A DNA stretch of 64,000 nucleotides from Hyphomicrobiales bacterium (GTDB lineage: Bacteria; Pseudomonadota; Alphaproteobacteria; Rhizobiales; Rhizobiaceae). Position numbers and translations under genes: made by a program. The notes under the pieces are model-generated. The model searched no databases, was not told where the DNA came from, and saw nothing but the letters and a program-made list of their open reading frames with translations. Shown one piece after another: positions 1 to 8,816 of the stretch; position 1 is the first letter of the stretch; each line of letters starts with the position of its first letter. The stretch is taken from NCBI GenBank assembly GCA_900470805.1, contig UCCA01000012.1:388596-452595 (forward strand), in the 5' to 3' direction.

Positions 1-26
1 AAAACCCGCCGTCTGGTGACGGCGGG
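1..26 (-). terminator. Rho-independent terminator of the DoxX gene
   Basis: On the minus strand an 8-9 bp GC-rich hairpin (arms CCCGCCGTC / GACGGCGGG) is followed directly by a short T run. It lies about 30 bases beyond the DoxX stop codon. The window edge cuts the T run, so its full length is not visible. Confidence 0.7.
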
Positions 27-54
27 CTGCGCATGCCTGGGAGGATGCTGTCGG

Positions 55-501
55 TTAGGCGGCGACGGGCAAGGCGCCGCGGCGGGCGTCGATCGAATAG
101 AGGCCCGGGCCGAAGGTGGCGAGCAGGATGTAGGCGCCAGCCAGCGTGAAGTTCTTCATCAGCATGATGCCGTTGAGTGCATTGATCCAGCCGAGAGCGG
201 CATCAGGCCAGCCTGGGACGGCAACGGTGCCGGAATGGAAGACGAGGCCGGTGAAGGCGCAGAACAGGGCCAGCGCCCAGCCGACGATCTTGGTCTGGAA
301 GCCGACGAGAACGGCAAGGCCGGTGACGAGTTCGAACAGGCCGGCAAGGTAGGCAAGGGCGGTCGCGGCAGGCAGGCCGGCGCCGGTGATCATGCCGGCA
401 GTACCGGCCGGGTCGGTCAGCTTGCCGAAGCCGGAATAGATGAAGATGAACGACAGCAGGATGCGGGCGACGAGAATGACGATGTTCTGAGTATTGGACA
501 T
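55..501 (-). CDS. DoxX family membrane protein
   Basis: 148-aa integral membrane protein of the DoxX family, with about four hydrophobic helices and the typical N-terminal signature of a first helix followed by FIYSGFGKL. Family members are small inner-membrane proteins linked to redox balance or thiosulfate/quinone chemistry, but the exact activity of most is unknown, and none can be assigned here. The reading frame stays open further upstream, but the start at 501 is preferred because a GGAG ribosome binding site lies about 9 bases before it and the hydrophobic helix begins a few residues later; upstream codons translate to basic, non-membrane sequence. Divergent from the glutathione transferase gene, with about 220 bases between them. 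Confidence 0.85.
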   Translation of the reverse strand: MSNTQNIVILVARILLSFIFIYSGFGKLTDPAGTAGMITGAGLPAATALAYLAGLFELVTGLAVLVGFQTKIVGWALALFCAFTGLVFHSGTVAVPGWPDAALGWINALNGIMLMKNFTLAGAYILLATFGPGLYSIDARRGALPVAA

Positions 502-718
502 TAAACTGTCTCCGGTTGGACGAGCAGAGATCGCTGTGCCCCCGGCACCCTTTCGATCTCGTATGACACACTTCTCCTTCTTTTTGATCGTCATGGAAAG
601 ATAGACGGGCGCGGACAGTTTGTTCAGCAAAAGTAAACGATGACTCGAAGCAGACACGGCTTGTCACGGGCTGGGAGGGTCTTCTATGGTCTCCCCAACA
701 TTGTAGGGAGAAATATCG

Positions 719-1429
719 ATGGCAGACCTTTCCGCATTTCCGATCACCACGCGCTGGCCGGCAAAAGATTCCGATATCATCCAGCTTTACTCGCTGCCGA
801 CGCCGAACGGCGTCAAGGTATCGATCACGCTGGAGGAACTCGGCCTCGCCTACGAGCCGCATCTGATCTCCTTCGGCACCAACGACCAGAAATCCCCGGA
901 ATTCCTGTCGCTCAATCCGAATGGCCGCATCCCGGCGATCATCGATCCGAATGGCCCGGATGGAAAGCCGATCGGCCTGTTCGAGTCAGGCGCGATCCTG
1001 GTCTATCTCGCCGAAAAGACCGGCAAGCTCATCCCCGCCGATGCCGCGGGCCGCTACGAGACGCTCCAGTGGGTGTTTTTCCAGATGGGCGGCATAGGGC
1101 CGATGTTCGGCCAGTTCGGCCACTTCCACAAGTTCGCCGCCGACAAGGTCGCCAACAATTCCTATCCGGTGGAGCGTTACCGCGACGAGGCCAAGCGGCT
1201 GCTTGGCGTGCTGGAGGAGCGTCTGAAGAATCGGCAGTGGATCATGGGCGATAGCTACACGATTGCCGATATCACCACCTTTCCCTGGGTGCGTGGCGCC
1301 GATGTCTTCTACGGCGGCAGGGAGGTGCTGGACTATGCCAGCTTCCCTGCGGTCATGGCGTGGCTGGAACGCTGCATCGCCCGCCCGGCAAGCGAAAAGG
1401 GCCTCAATATTCCAGCTCGCCCTGCCTGA
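719..1429 (+). CDS. Nu-class (YfcG-like) glutathione S-transferase
   Basis: 236-aa cytosolic GST-fold protein. The N-terminal thioredoxin-like domain begins at about residue 21 with LYSLPTPNG (28-31 TPNG), the Nu-class signature in which Thr and Asn replace the usual catalytic Tyr/Ser/Cys; the motif NPNGRIPAI and FESGAILVYLAEK bind glutathione in relatives. The helical C-terminal domain contains the GSYTIAD-type motif (here GDSYTIADI). By analogy with E. coli YfcG/YghU it probably acts as a GSH-dependent disulfide oxidoreductase or peroxidase rather than a conjugating enzyme; this is family-based inference. A TAGGGAG ribosome binding site precedes the ATG. The N-terminal 20 residues extend beyond YfcG. 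Confidence 0.88.
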   Translation: MADLSAFPITTRWPAKDSDIIQLYSLPTPNGVKVSITLEELGLAYEPHLISFGTNDQKSPEFLSLNPNGRIPAIIDPNGPDGKPIGLFESGAILVYLAEKTGKLIPADAAGRYETLQWVFFQMGGIGPMFGQFGHFHKFAADKVANNSYPVERYRDEAKRLLGVLEERLKNRQWIMGDSYTIADITTFPWVRGADVFYGGREVLDYASFPAVMAWLERCIARPASEKGLNIPARPA

Positions 1430-1453
1430 CACGGTCTTTACGCGAGGACAAAT

Positions 1454-1489
1454 ACACAAAAGCCGGCCCTTCCAGGCCGGCTTTTGTGT
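1454..1489. terminator. Bidirectional rho-independent terminator
   Basis: Perfect 15-bp inverted repeat (ACACAAAAGCCGGCC and its complement, 6-base loop) with A-rich and T-rich flanks. It sits between the convergent GST gene and the PAS-like gene and can terminate both. Confidence 0.85.
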
Positions 1490-1504
1490 GAAGGTGTTGA
1501 AGGC

Positions 1505-2008
1505 CTACTGGCGACGGACGGGTTGCATCCCGGCGCTGGTTTCCAGTTTCGGGAAGATGAACATGCCGATCATGCTGCCGCTGCCGGCGTCTTCGTAGCC
1601 GTTGGATTCGCCCATGCAGAACAGCGGCTGGCGGTAGCCGTTGCCCATGACGATGGTCGTCGAGAAGCAGAAGGACGACGACAGCGTCGCGGCCTGTTCG
1701 AAAATTCGCACGATACGATTGCGATCCTGCGGATCGTAGCAGCGGACCAGACTGAGCAGGCCGCATTCCGGCAGCGCCAGTCCGTGCAGTCTCGCGCTGC
1801 GTTCTTCCAGCCGGATCACGCCGCTGGAAAAGTCGCCGACCCAGCTCTCCGATATGGAAAACTGAGCGAGCATGTCGGGATTGTTGTCGTTGAGTTCCAG
1901 CGATCCTCGCATGAGCGGTGCGGATGCATTGGTTTTTGCAATTTTAAACACATTGTTCCCCAGTTTGGGCGCAGCGTTCTCCCCTGCTGCACACCCGGCA
2001 AACATCAC
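1505..2008 (-). CDS. Hypothetical protein with PAS-like fold
   Basis: 167-aa protein with no firmly recognised family. Residues about 48-155 follow the order of a PAS domain: a W-x-x-D-F-SSGVIRLEERSARLHGL strand region, then a CYDPQDRNRIVRIFEQA segment that resembles the PEDR helix of PAS_3-type domains, then a FSTTIVMGNGYRQPLFCMG beta hairpin. No output domain (kinase, GGDEF, HTH) is present, so it would be a stand-alone sensor or a degenerate remnant. The GTG at 2008 lacks a good ribosome binding site; the ATG at 1912 is an alternative. Base composition drops upstream of the gene. Confidence is moderate for coding, low for function. Confidence 0.55.
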   Translation of the reverse strand: MMFAGCAAGENAAPKLGNNVFKIAKTNASAPLMRGSLELNDNNPDMLAQFSISESWVGDFSSGVIRLEERSARLHGLALPECGLLSLVRCYDPQDRNRIVRIFEQAATLSSSFCFSTTIVMGNGYRQPLFCMGESNGYEDAGSGSMIGMFIFPKLETSAGMQPVRRQ

Positions 2009-2542
2009 AGATTCATTCGACGCCGGGCATCATGCACGACCGCCGGAAAACAGGGTTCCAAGCGGCGTATTCGCGCTCGGCTCTTCCGGAATAGTTCAAC
2101 TTCTAATTTAAATTTCGGGTACCCGACCCGTTGCTATTCGTAAATCCAAATCGATGTGGGTCGGCTATCTGCAAGGACGATCAATGCGGACAATCGCCAG
2201 ACACAGCGCGGATTTATAATTTCTTTTGCAGGAACGGCAATGGCTTTTTACACGCACACGTTTCCGAACGGCGCATGTCAAATGCCCGAAAAGCGCGGCA
2301 TGATTGATATAAGAACGCTAAATAATGCGGAATTGATGGAATGGCGGCGGTTTCAGGCCAATCTCTGTCGTCAATTGATCGAAACAACCACTTTGGGTCG
2401 CAAAGGCGTCTCCCAAAAAAAGTCACTTCGGGACAAGCCTCACGAAAGCCTCGCCGGGCTCTAGGTCGCATAAGGCGTGCGATTACACGTTTAACCAAGA
2501 GGTTGCAGGGTTCGCTGCGAACGTGAATGCGAATCACAAACG
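2009..2542. other. AT-richer intergenic spacer, no convincing gene
   Basis: About 530 bases between the PAS-like gene and groEL with clearly more A/T than the neighbours. It holds a 12-base perfect palindrome (TCGGGTACCCGA, 2115-2126) and one weak short reading frame (2300-2464). No promoter or RNA gene could be supported. Confidence 0.4.
2300..2464 (+). CDS. Doubtful 54-aa open reading frame
   Basis: Short frame beginning MIDIRTLNNAELMEWRR. The N-terminal half is amphipathic and protein-like, but third codon positions are not GC-biased, unlike genuine genes around it, and no ribosome binding site is visible. I do not recognise it. It is listed only because it is the one frame in the spacer with a plausible peptide; it may equally be noncoding. 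Confidence 0.2.
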   Translation: MIDIRTLNNAELMEWRRFQANLCRQLIETTTLGRKGVSQKKSLRDKPHESLAGL

Positions 2543-2570
2543 AAAAGGGCGACCCGAGGGCCGCCCTTCC
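2543..2570 (-). terminator. Terminator of the groESL operon
   Basis: Minus-strand GC-rich hairpin (GGGCGGC / GTCGCCC around CCTCGG) followed by TTTTC, about 40 bases past the groEL stop codon. Confidence 0.65.
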
Positions 2571-2612
2571 GTATTCTGAACCGGATGGCTCAGATGCAAG
2601 GACCCTAAGGTC

Positions 2613-4301
<1,689 letters not shown>

Positions 4302-4328
4302 CTATGTCGGAAAAGGGAACCCGGCTGA

Positions 4329-4625
4329 TCAGCCGATGATGCCCATGATGTCGGCTTCCTTCATGATCAGAAGGTCTTCGCCGTCGATCTTGACTTCGGT
4401 GCCGGACCACTTGCCGAACAGAACGCGGTCGCCAGCCTTGACGTCGAGAGCGACGATCTTGCCGGACTCATCGCGAGCGCCGGTGCCGACGGCGACGATT
4501 TCGCCTTCCTGCGGCTTTTCCTTGGCGGTATCGGGAATGATGATGCCGCCCTTGGTCTTGGCTTCGGACTCAACGCGGCGAACAACGACGCGATCGTGAA
4601 GGGGGCGGAAGTTGGTGCTTGCCAT
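4329..4625 (-). CDS. groES: Co-chaperonin GroES (10 kDa)
   Basis: 98-aa heptameric lid of the GroEL chamber. It starts with [13 protein letters not shown] and contains the mobile loop (about residues 17-34, TKGGIIIPD) that contacts GroEL, plus the roof-loop and the conserved [16 protein letters not shown] strand region. First gene of the operon, downstream of a CIRCE element. Length and sequence order are standard. Confidence 0.98.
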   Translation of the reverse strand: MASTNFRPLHDRVVVRRVESEAKTKGGIIIPDTAKEKPQEGEIVAVGTGARDESGKIVALDVKAGDRVLFGKWSGTEVKIDGEDLLIMKEADIMGIIG

Positions 4626-4683
4626 TGTCTAATCCCTCGATCAAATGACACTTGCGGACCAAGATGGCCCGCACGGATGGGTG

Positions 4684-4710
4684 TTAGCACTCTCCTGTTG
4701 TGAGTGCTAG
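4684..4710 (-). promoter_or_regulatory. CIRCE operator (HrcA site)
   Basis: TTAGCACTC, 9 bases, GAGTGCTAG: 8 of 9 positions of the inverted repeat pair, matching the known CIRCE consensus. It lies about 60 bases upstream of groES, just downstream of the predicted -10 box, where bound HrcA would block transcription until heat shock. Confidence 0.95.
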
Positions 4711-4718
4711 CGGCCTGC

Positions 4719-4747
4719 ATTTAGGAGCGCCTGTCGGGGGAGTCAAG
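4719..4747 (-). promoter_or_regulatory. Predicted groESL promoter
   Basis: Read on the minus strand: CTTGAC, 17 bases, CTAAAT. The CTTGAC box fits both the housekeeping -35 and the CTTG core used by alphaproteobacterial RpoH. The -10 box ends nine bases before CIRCE, so the start of transcription would fall inside the operator. Prediction from spacing and consensus only. Confidence 0.6.
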
Positions 4748-5094
4748 GAAAACGTCGGAATTTTCTTGTCCGCTTTTCTATATCCGTTTGATGGCAAAGT
4801 TGTGAACCCGCGCAGGGCCTTGCATCCCGGCGAAAGCGCCGGAATGGTTAATGTCCGGGCGTGTGGTGATATCGACCGAACCGGGCCCCGAAAGCGGTCG
4901 ATGAAACGGCACCTTCTTCCGAGATCGCCGCCATCCGACACGCCGTCATCGCCCTGTCTTCGAGGACTGCGAAACAGTCCAATGCGCGACGCCGGCGTTA
5001 CCGGCCGCATGTCCGTGAACGGTCGGGATTGTTCCGCTCCGGCGGCAATGATATCGAGCGGGAGAGGCCGGGGGCGGCCGAGGGGGCATCGGGC
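4748..5094. other. Intergenic spacer between groES and chrA with two hairpins
   Basis: No gene seen. Two stem-loops are visible: CCGGCG-AAAG-CGCCGG (4827-4842) and an 8-bp perfect inverted repeat ATCGACCG / CGGTCGAT with a 16-base loop (4871-4902). Neither has a T run. They could form part of a chrA leader; this is not supported beyond the repeats themselves. Confidence 0.4.
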
Positions 5095-6504
5095 GTGGAT
5101 AGATCAGTGTTGGCCGAAGACAGCGTGGCTTCGGTGCCGCTCCGCCAGGCCGTCCGCGTGTGGGCAAGGATCGGCGTCCTGAGCTTCGGCGGCCCGGCCG
5201 GCCAGATCGCCCTGATGCACAAGACCATCGTCGATGAAAAGCGCTGGATCTCCGAGGACCGCTTCCTGCATGCGCTGAACTACTGCATGCTTCTGCCGGG
5301 ACCCGAAGCACAGCAGCTTGCCACCTATATTGGCTGGCTGATGCACGGCGTGCGCGGCGGCATCCTCGCCGGTCTGCTCTTCGTCCTGCCGGGCTTCGCC
5401 GTCATGCTGGTGCTGTCGGGCCTTTACGCCGTCTTCCAGGAAACGGCTTGGCTGCCGGCGCTGTTCTTCGGCCTCAAGGCTGCCGTGCTCGCCGTCGTCA
5501 TCGAGGCGCTGCTGCGTCTTTCCCGTCGTGCCCTGAAGACGCGCCTGCATTACTATGTCGCCGCCGCCTCCTTCCTGGCGCTGTTCCTGCTCAACGCGCC
5601 GTTCCCCATCGTCGTCATCCTCGCCGGCATCACCGGCTTTGCCGCCCACCGCTACGCCGTCCGCAACGCCGCGCCGGAAGTGCCGGAAATCCGGTCGCCG
5701 CGTTGCTTCCCCACGCTGACCACCCACTCCATTGCCGGTCCACTGCTTGTCCTCGTCTTCTGGATTCTCGTCTGGCAGGCGCCGCTGTTCCTCACCCGCA
5801 ATTTGCACGCGCCGTCCGATCTGATCGCCGAGGCGCTGAGTGGCGAGACCAATGTGTTCGGCGCACTGTTCATCTTCTTCTCGAAGATGGCCGTCATCAC
5901 CTTCGGCGGCGCCTATGCGGTGCTCTCCTATGTCGCCCAGGTGGCGGTCGGCCATTATGCATGGCTGCAGCCGGGCGAAATGATCGATGGCCTGGCGCTG
6001 GCCGAAACGACGCCCGGCCCGCTGGTGCTGGTCCTCTGTTTCGTCGGCTTCCTCGCCGGTTTCCGCAACCCGCTGTTCATGGCGCCGCTGCTGGGCGGCA
6101 CGGTCGGCGCCGTGCTTGTCGCCTGGGCCACCTTCGTCCCGAGCTTCGTCTGGATTTTCGCCGGCGCGCCGTTCATCGAGAAGCTGCGGGACAACAAGGG
6201 ACTGTCGGCCGCACTGTCCGCCATCACCGCCGCCGTCGTCGGCGTCATTCTCAACCTGTCGCTCTGGTTCGGCCTGCACGTGCTTTTTGCCGAGGTCGGC
6301 CGCGTATCAATTCTTTCGCAAAGCTCAGGTCTGCCGATCGCGAGCGTCGCGTGGCCACAATGGGCGACGCTCGATATCGCGGCACTCGCCATCTTCGTTG
6401 TCGCCTGTGGTCTGCTCTTCTATTTCAAGACAGGCATGGTCAAGGTGCTGGCATTCTGCGCCGCCGCCGGCCTTGCCATCAAGGGTGCCGCGCTGCTGCT
6501 CTAG
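5095..6504 (+). CDS. chrA: Chromate transporter, long-chain ChrA type
   Basis: About 469-aa inner-membrane transporter of the CHR family. Two homologous halves are visible, each with the family signature: LSFGGPAGQI near residues 29-38 and a matching FGGAYAVLSYV in the second half, followed by the conserved E-T-T-P-G-P-L motif. Characterised ChrA proteins expel chromate from the cytoplasm; for this copy the substrate is inferred. The frame is open upstream to a TTG at 5029; the GTG at 5095 was chosen because AGGGGG lies about 9 bases before it and homologous sequence begins soon after. No chrB regulator is adjacent. The start remains uncertain. Confidence 0.85.
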   Translation: MDRSVLAEDSVASVPLRQAVRVWARIGVLSFGGPAGQIALMHKTIVDEKRWISEDRFLHALNYCMLLPGPEAQQLATYIGWLMHGVRGGILAGLLFVLPGFAVMLVLSGLYAVFQETAWLPALFFGLKAAVLAVVIEALLRLSRRALKTRLHYYVAAASFLALFLLNAPFPIVVILAGITGFAAHRYAVRNAAPEVPEIRSPRCFPTLTTHSIAGPLLVLVFWILVWQAPLFLTRNLHAPSDLIAEALSGETNVFGALFIFFSKMAVITFGGAYAVLSYVAQVAVGHYAWLQPGEMIDGLALAETTPGPLVLVLCFVGFLAGFRNPLFMAPLLGGTVGAVLVAWATFVPSFVWIFAGAPFIEKLRDNKGLSAALSAITAAVVGVILNLSLWFGLHVLFAEVGRVSILSQSSGLPIASVAWPQWATLDIAALAIFVVACGLLFYFKTGMVKVLAFCAAAGLAIKGAALLL

Positions 6505-6622
6505 CGACCTCCGCATCGCGAGAGTCACAAGAATTTCACGGCGTCCGAACGCAAAATTCCTTGCCATCGCGGCGGGGCTTTGCGATGTCAGCCGTCACCC
6601 GAGACAAATTAGGATACCGGAA

Positions 6623-7471
6623 ATGGCGCAGCGCATCGAAAACTTCGCGGAGATCACCAGCCAGTATGACGCGGTGTTCTGCGATGTATGGGGCGTGCTC
6701 CACAACGGCGTATCGCCCTTTCCGCAAGCCGCTGCGGCACTCCAGGCAGCGCGCGAAGCCGGCCTGACGGTCGTCCTCATCACCAATTCCCCGCGCATCG
6801 CGCCGCTGGTGGTCGATCAGTTGCGCCAGATCGGCATCCAGGACGAGGCCTATGACCGCATCGTCACCTCGGGCGATGTCACCCGCGGCCTGATCGCCGA
6901 AGGCCCGAAGAAGGTCTTCCTGCTCGGCCCGGATCGCGACGTGGCGATCATCGAAGGCATCGGCGTCGAGCGCGTTGCCGCCGAAGACGCCGATTGCGTC
7001 GTCTGCACCGGCTTCTTCGACGATGAGAAAGACACGCCCGAGGACTACACCGACATGCTGAAGGCCTTCCAGGCCCGCGACGTGCCGCTGATCTGCGCCA
7101 ATCCCGATCTCATCGTCGAGCGTGGCCACAAAATGATCCCCTGCGCCGGCGCCATGGCCGCCTATTACGACCAGCTTGGCGGCGAGACTCGCATCGCCGG
7201 CAAGCCGCACACGCCAATCTACGATGCGGTGCTGCAGGTCGCCCGCGAGGTCCGCGGCGAATTCCCGAAGAGCCGCATTCTGGCGATCGGCGACGGCATG
7301 CCGACCGACGTGCGCGGCGCGCTCGATTACGGTCTCGATCTGCTCTATATCAGCGGCGGTATCCACGCAGCCGAATACACCATCAATGGCGAGACCGACG
7401 CGGCCATCCTCACCGCCTATCTCGAGCGCGAGAAGGCCGCGCCCAAGTGGTGGATGCCGCGTCTGGCCTGA
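6623..7471 (+). CDS. HAD superfamily class IIA hydrolase (TIGR01459 type)
   Basis: 282-aa cytosolic protein related to NagD-type phosphatases. Motif I is FCDVWGVLHNG (D21, W23): the nucleophile Asp is present but the usual second Asp of DxD is Trp, a feature I recall for this subfamily. Motif II is in LITNSPR, motif III Lys in GKPHTPIY, and the acidic motif IV in IGDGMPTDVRGA. The cap domain lies between motifs II and III. Substrate unknown. It lies upstream of ribF, on the same strand, a common rhizobial arrangement. AGGATACCGG serves as ribosome binding site. Confidence 0.85.
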   Translation: MAQRIENFAEITSQYDAVFCDVWGVLHNGVSPFPQAAAALQAAREAGLTVVLITNSPRIAPLVVDQLRQIGIQDEAYDRIVTSGDVTRGLIAEGPKKVFLLGPDRDVAIIEGIGVERVAAEDADCVVCTGFFDDEKDTPEDYTDMLKAFQARDVPLICANPDLIVERGHKMIPCAGAMAAYYDQLGGETRIAGKPHTPIYDAVLQVAREVRGEFPKSRILAIGDGMPTDVRGALDYGLDLLYISGGIHAAEYTINGETDAAILTAYLEREKAAPKWWMPRLA

Positions 7472-7541
7472 TACCGCTATCGCATTGTCCTATCCAGGCA
7501 TCCGTCTTGCCTAAGCGTCCAGCATCAGTAAAGTCTGCCCG

Positions 7542-8528
7542 ATGACCGTCTTCCACCGCAACGAAACCCGCGAACCATTGCCAGAGCACCTGCGTGGCGG
7601 TGTGATCGCCATCGGCAATTTCGACGGAGTCCACCGCGGGCATCAGTCGGTGCTGGATCGGGCGCTGGAGATCGCCGCCGAGCGCGGCGTTCCGGCTCTG
7701 GTGCTGACCTTCGAGCCGCACCCGCGCACCGTGTTCAAGCCGCAGACCCCGGTTTTCCGCCTGACGCCAGCGCCGCTTCGTGCCCGTATCCTCGAGGCCA
7801 TGGGCTTTGGCGCCGTCATCGAATACCCCTTCGATCGCGACTTCTCGCAGCGCTCGGCCGAGGATTTCATCCATTCGATCCTCAAGGACTGGCTCGGCGC
7901 CTCGGAAGTCGTCACCGGCTTCGATTTCCATTTCGGCCGTGGCCGCGAGGGTGGCCCGGCCTTTCTGATGGACGCCGGCCAGACATACGGCTTCGGCGTC
8001 ACGCTGATCGATGCCTTCCGCGATGAGAATTCGGACGTCGTCTCATCCAGCCGCATCCGCGCGCTGCTGAAGGACGGCGAGGTCAGCGAAGCCGCCGGTC
8101 TGCTCGGCTATCACTATACGGTGGAATCGGAAGTGATCGGCGGCGAGAAGCTCGGCCGCCAGCTCGGTTTCCCGACCGCCAACATGCGGCTGCCGGCCGA
8201 AGTCGAATTGAAGCCCGGCATCTATGCCGTCCGCTTCCGCTTCGAGGACGGCTCGCTGCACGATGCGGTCGCCAGCTACGGCCGCCGCCCCACCGTCACC
8301 GACAACGGCGCCCCGCTGCTCGAGACCTTCGTCTTCGATTTCTCCGGCGATCTCTACGGCCAGATCTGTGCCGTCTCGTTCTTCGCCTATCTCAGGCCCG
8401 AACTGAAGTTCGACGGGCTGGAGCCCCTGGTCGAGCAGATGAACCGGGACAAGGACGAAGCGAGGGCCCTGCTGTCGGGTGCCCAGCCGATCAGCCCGCT
8501 CGACCGCAAGCTCTGCGGCTTCGAATAG
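7542..8528 (+). CDS. ribF: Bifunctional riboflavin kinase / FAD synthetase
   Basis: 328-aa enzyme that phosphorylates riboflavin to FMN and adenylates FMN to FAD. The N-terminal nucleotidyltransferase part has AIGNFDGVHRGHQ (about 23-35) and the SSSRIRALLKDG motif that precedes the kinase domain; the C-terminal riboflavin kinase domain starts with GEKLGRQLGFPTAN, which binds ATP/Mg. Length is typical. It begins 70 bases after the HAD gene and is followed by a strong terminator. No FMN riboswitch was seen upstream. Confidence 0.95.
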   Translation: MTVFHRNETREPLPEHLRGGVIAIGNFDGVHRGHQSVLDRALEIAAERGVPALVLTFEPHPRTVFKPQTPVFRLTPAPLRARILEAMGFGAVIEYPFDRDFSQRSAEDFIHSILKDWLGASEVVTGFDFHFGRGREGGPAFLMDAGQTYGFGVTLIDAFRDENSDVVSSSRIRALLKDGEVSEAAGLLGYHYTVESEVIGGEKLGRQLGFPTANMRLPAEVELKPGIYAVRFRFEDGSLHDAVASYGRRPTVTDNGAPLLETFVFDFSGDLYGQICAVSFFAYLRPELKFDGLEPLVEQMNRDKDEARALLSGAQPISPLDRKLCGFE

Positions 8529-8668
8529 AGCCAGCGCGCCGCGTCGCCTGGCGCGCGCAATTCGCCCGCGCTTTTCCAAACCCGGGGCTCTTCCTTTTCC
8601 GCCCAAAAGCGCCTATGAACCGGCCCGATGAACACGTTCCTGCTGGCGATCACGATACGAATTATCGG

Positions 8669-8713
8669 CCCGGCCTTCCGCGCGCGCTAAGCGGCCGGAA
8701 GGTCCGGGTTTTT
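8669..8713 (+). terminator. Rho-independent terminator after ribF
   Basis: CCCGGCCTTCCG pairs with CGGAAGGTCCGGG (one-base bulge), followed by TTTTT. It separates ribF from ileS, so ileS probably has its own promoter in the next 100 bases. Confidence 0.8.
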
Positions 8714-8816
8714 GGCGCTCGACATGAGAGCGTCTCCGCCACCGACATATTTCCAAGTCCGTTGCGCCCGTTTGCGAGGCGTAAAGCACGATCGCTAGAA
8801 GAGACGATTGCCAGAC

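Noticed and set aside
502..657. N-terminal extension of the DoxX protein
   Set aside because: Upstream codons give a polar basic peptide and lack a ribosome binding site, whereas GGAG lies before the ATG at 501.
5104..6279. 391-codon open frame antisense to chrA
   Set aside because: Extreme Asp/Gly/Arg/Gln composition arising from the complement of hydrophobic membrane codons.
7472..7541. FMN riboswitch before ribF
   Set aside because: The spacer is only 70 bases and lacks the conserved FMN-element sequence blocks.
8529..8816. Possible T-box or other riboswitch before ileS
   Set aside because: The strong hairpin here ends in a T run and is best explained as the ribF terminator; no T-box or specifier-loop features are visible.
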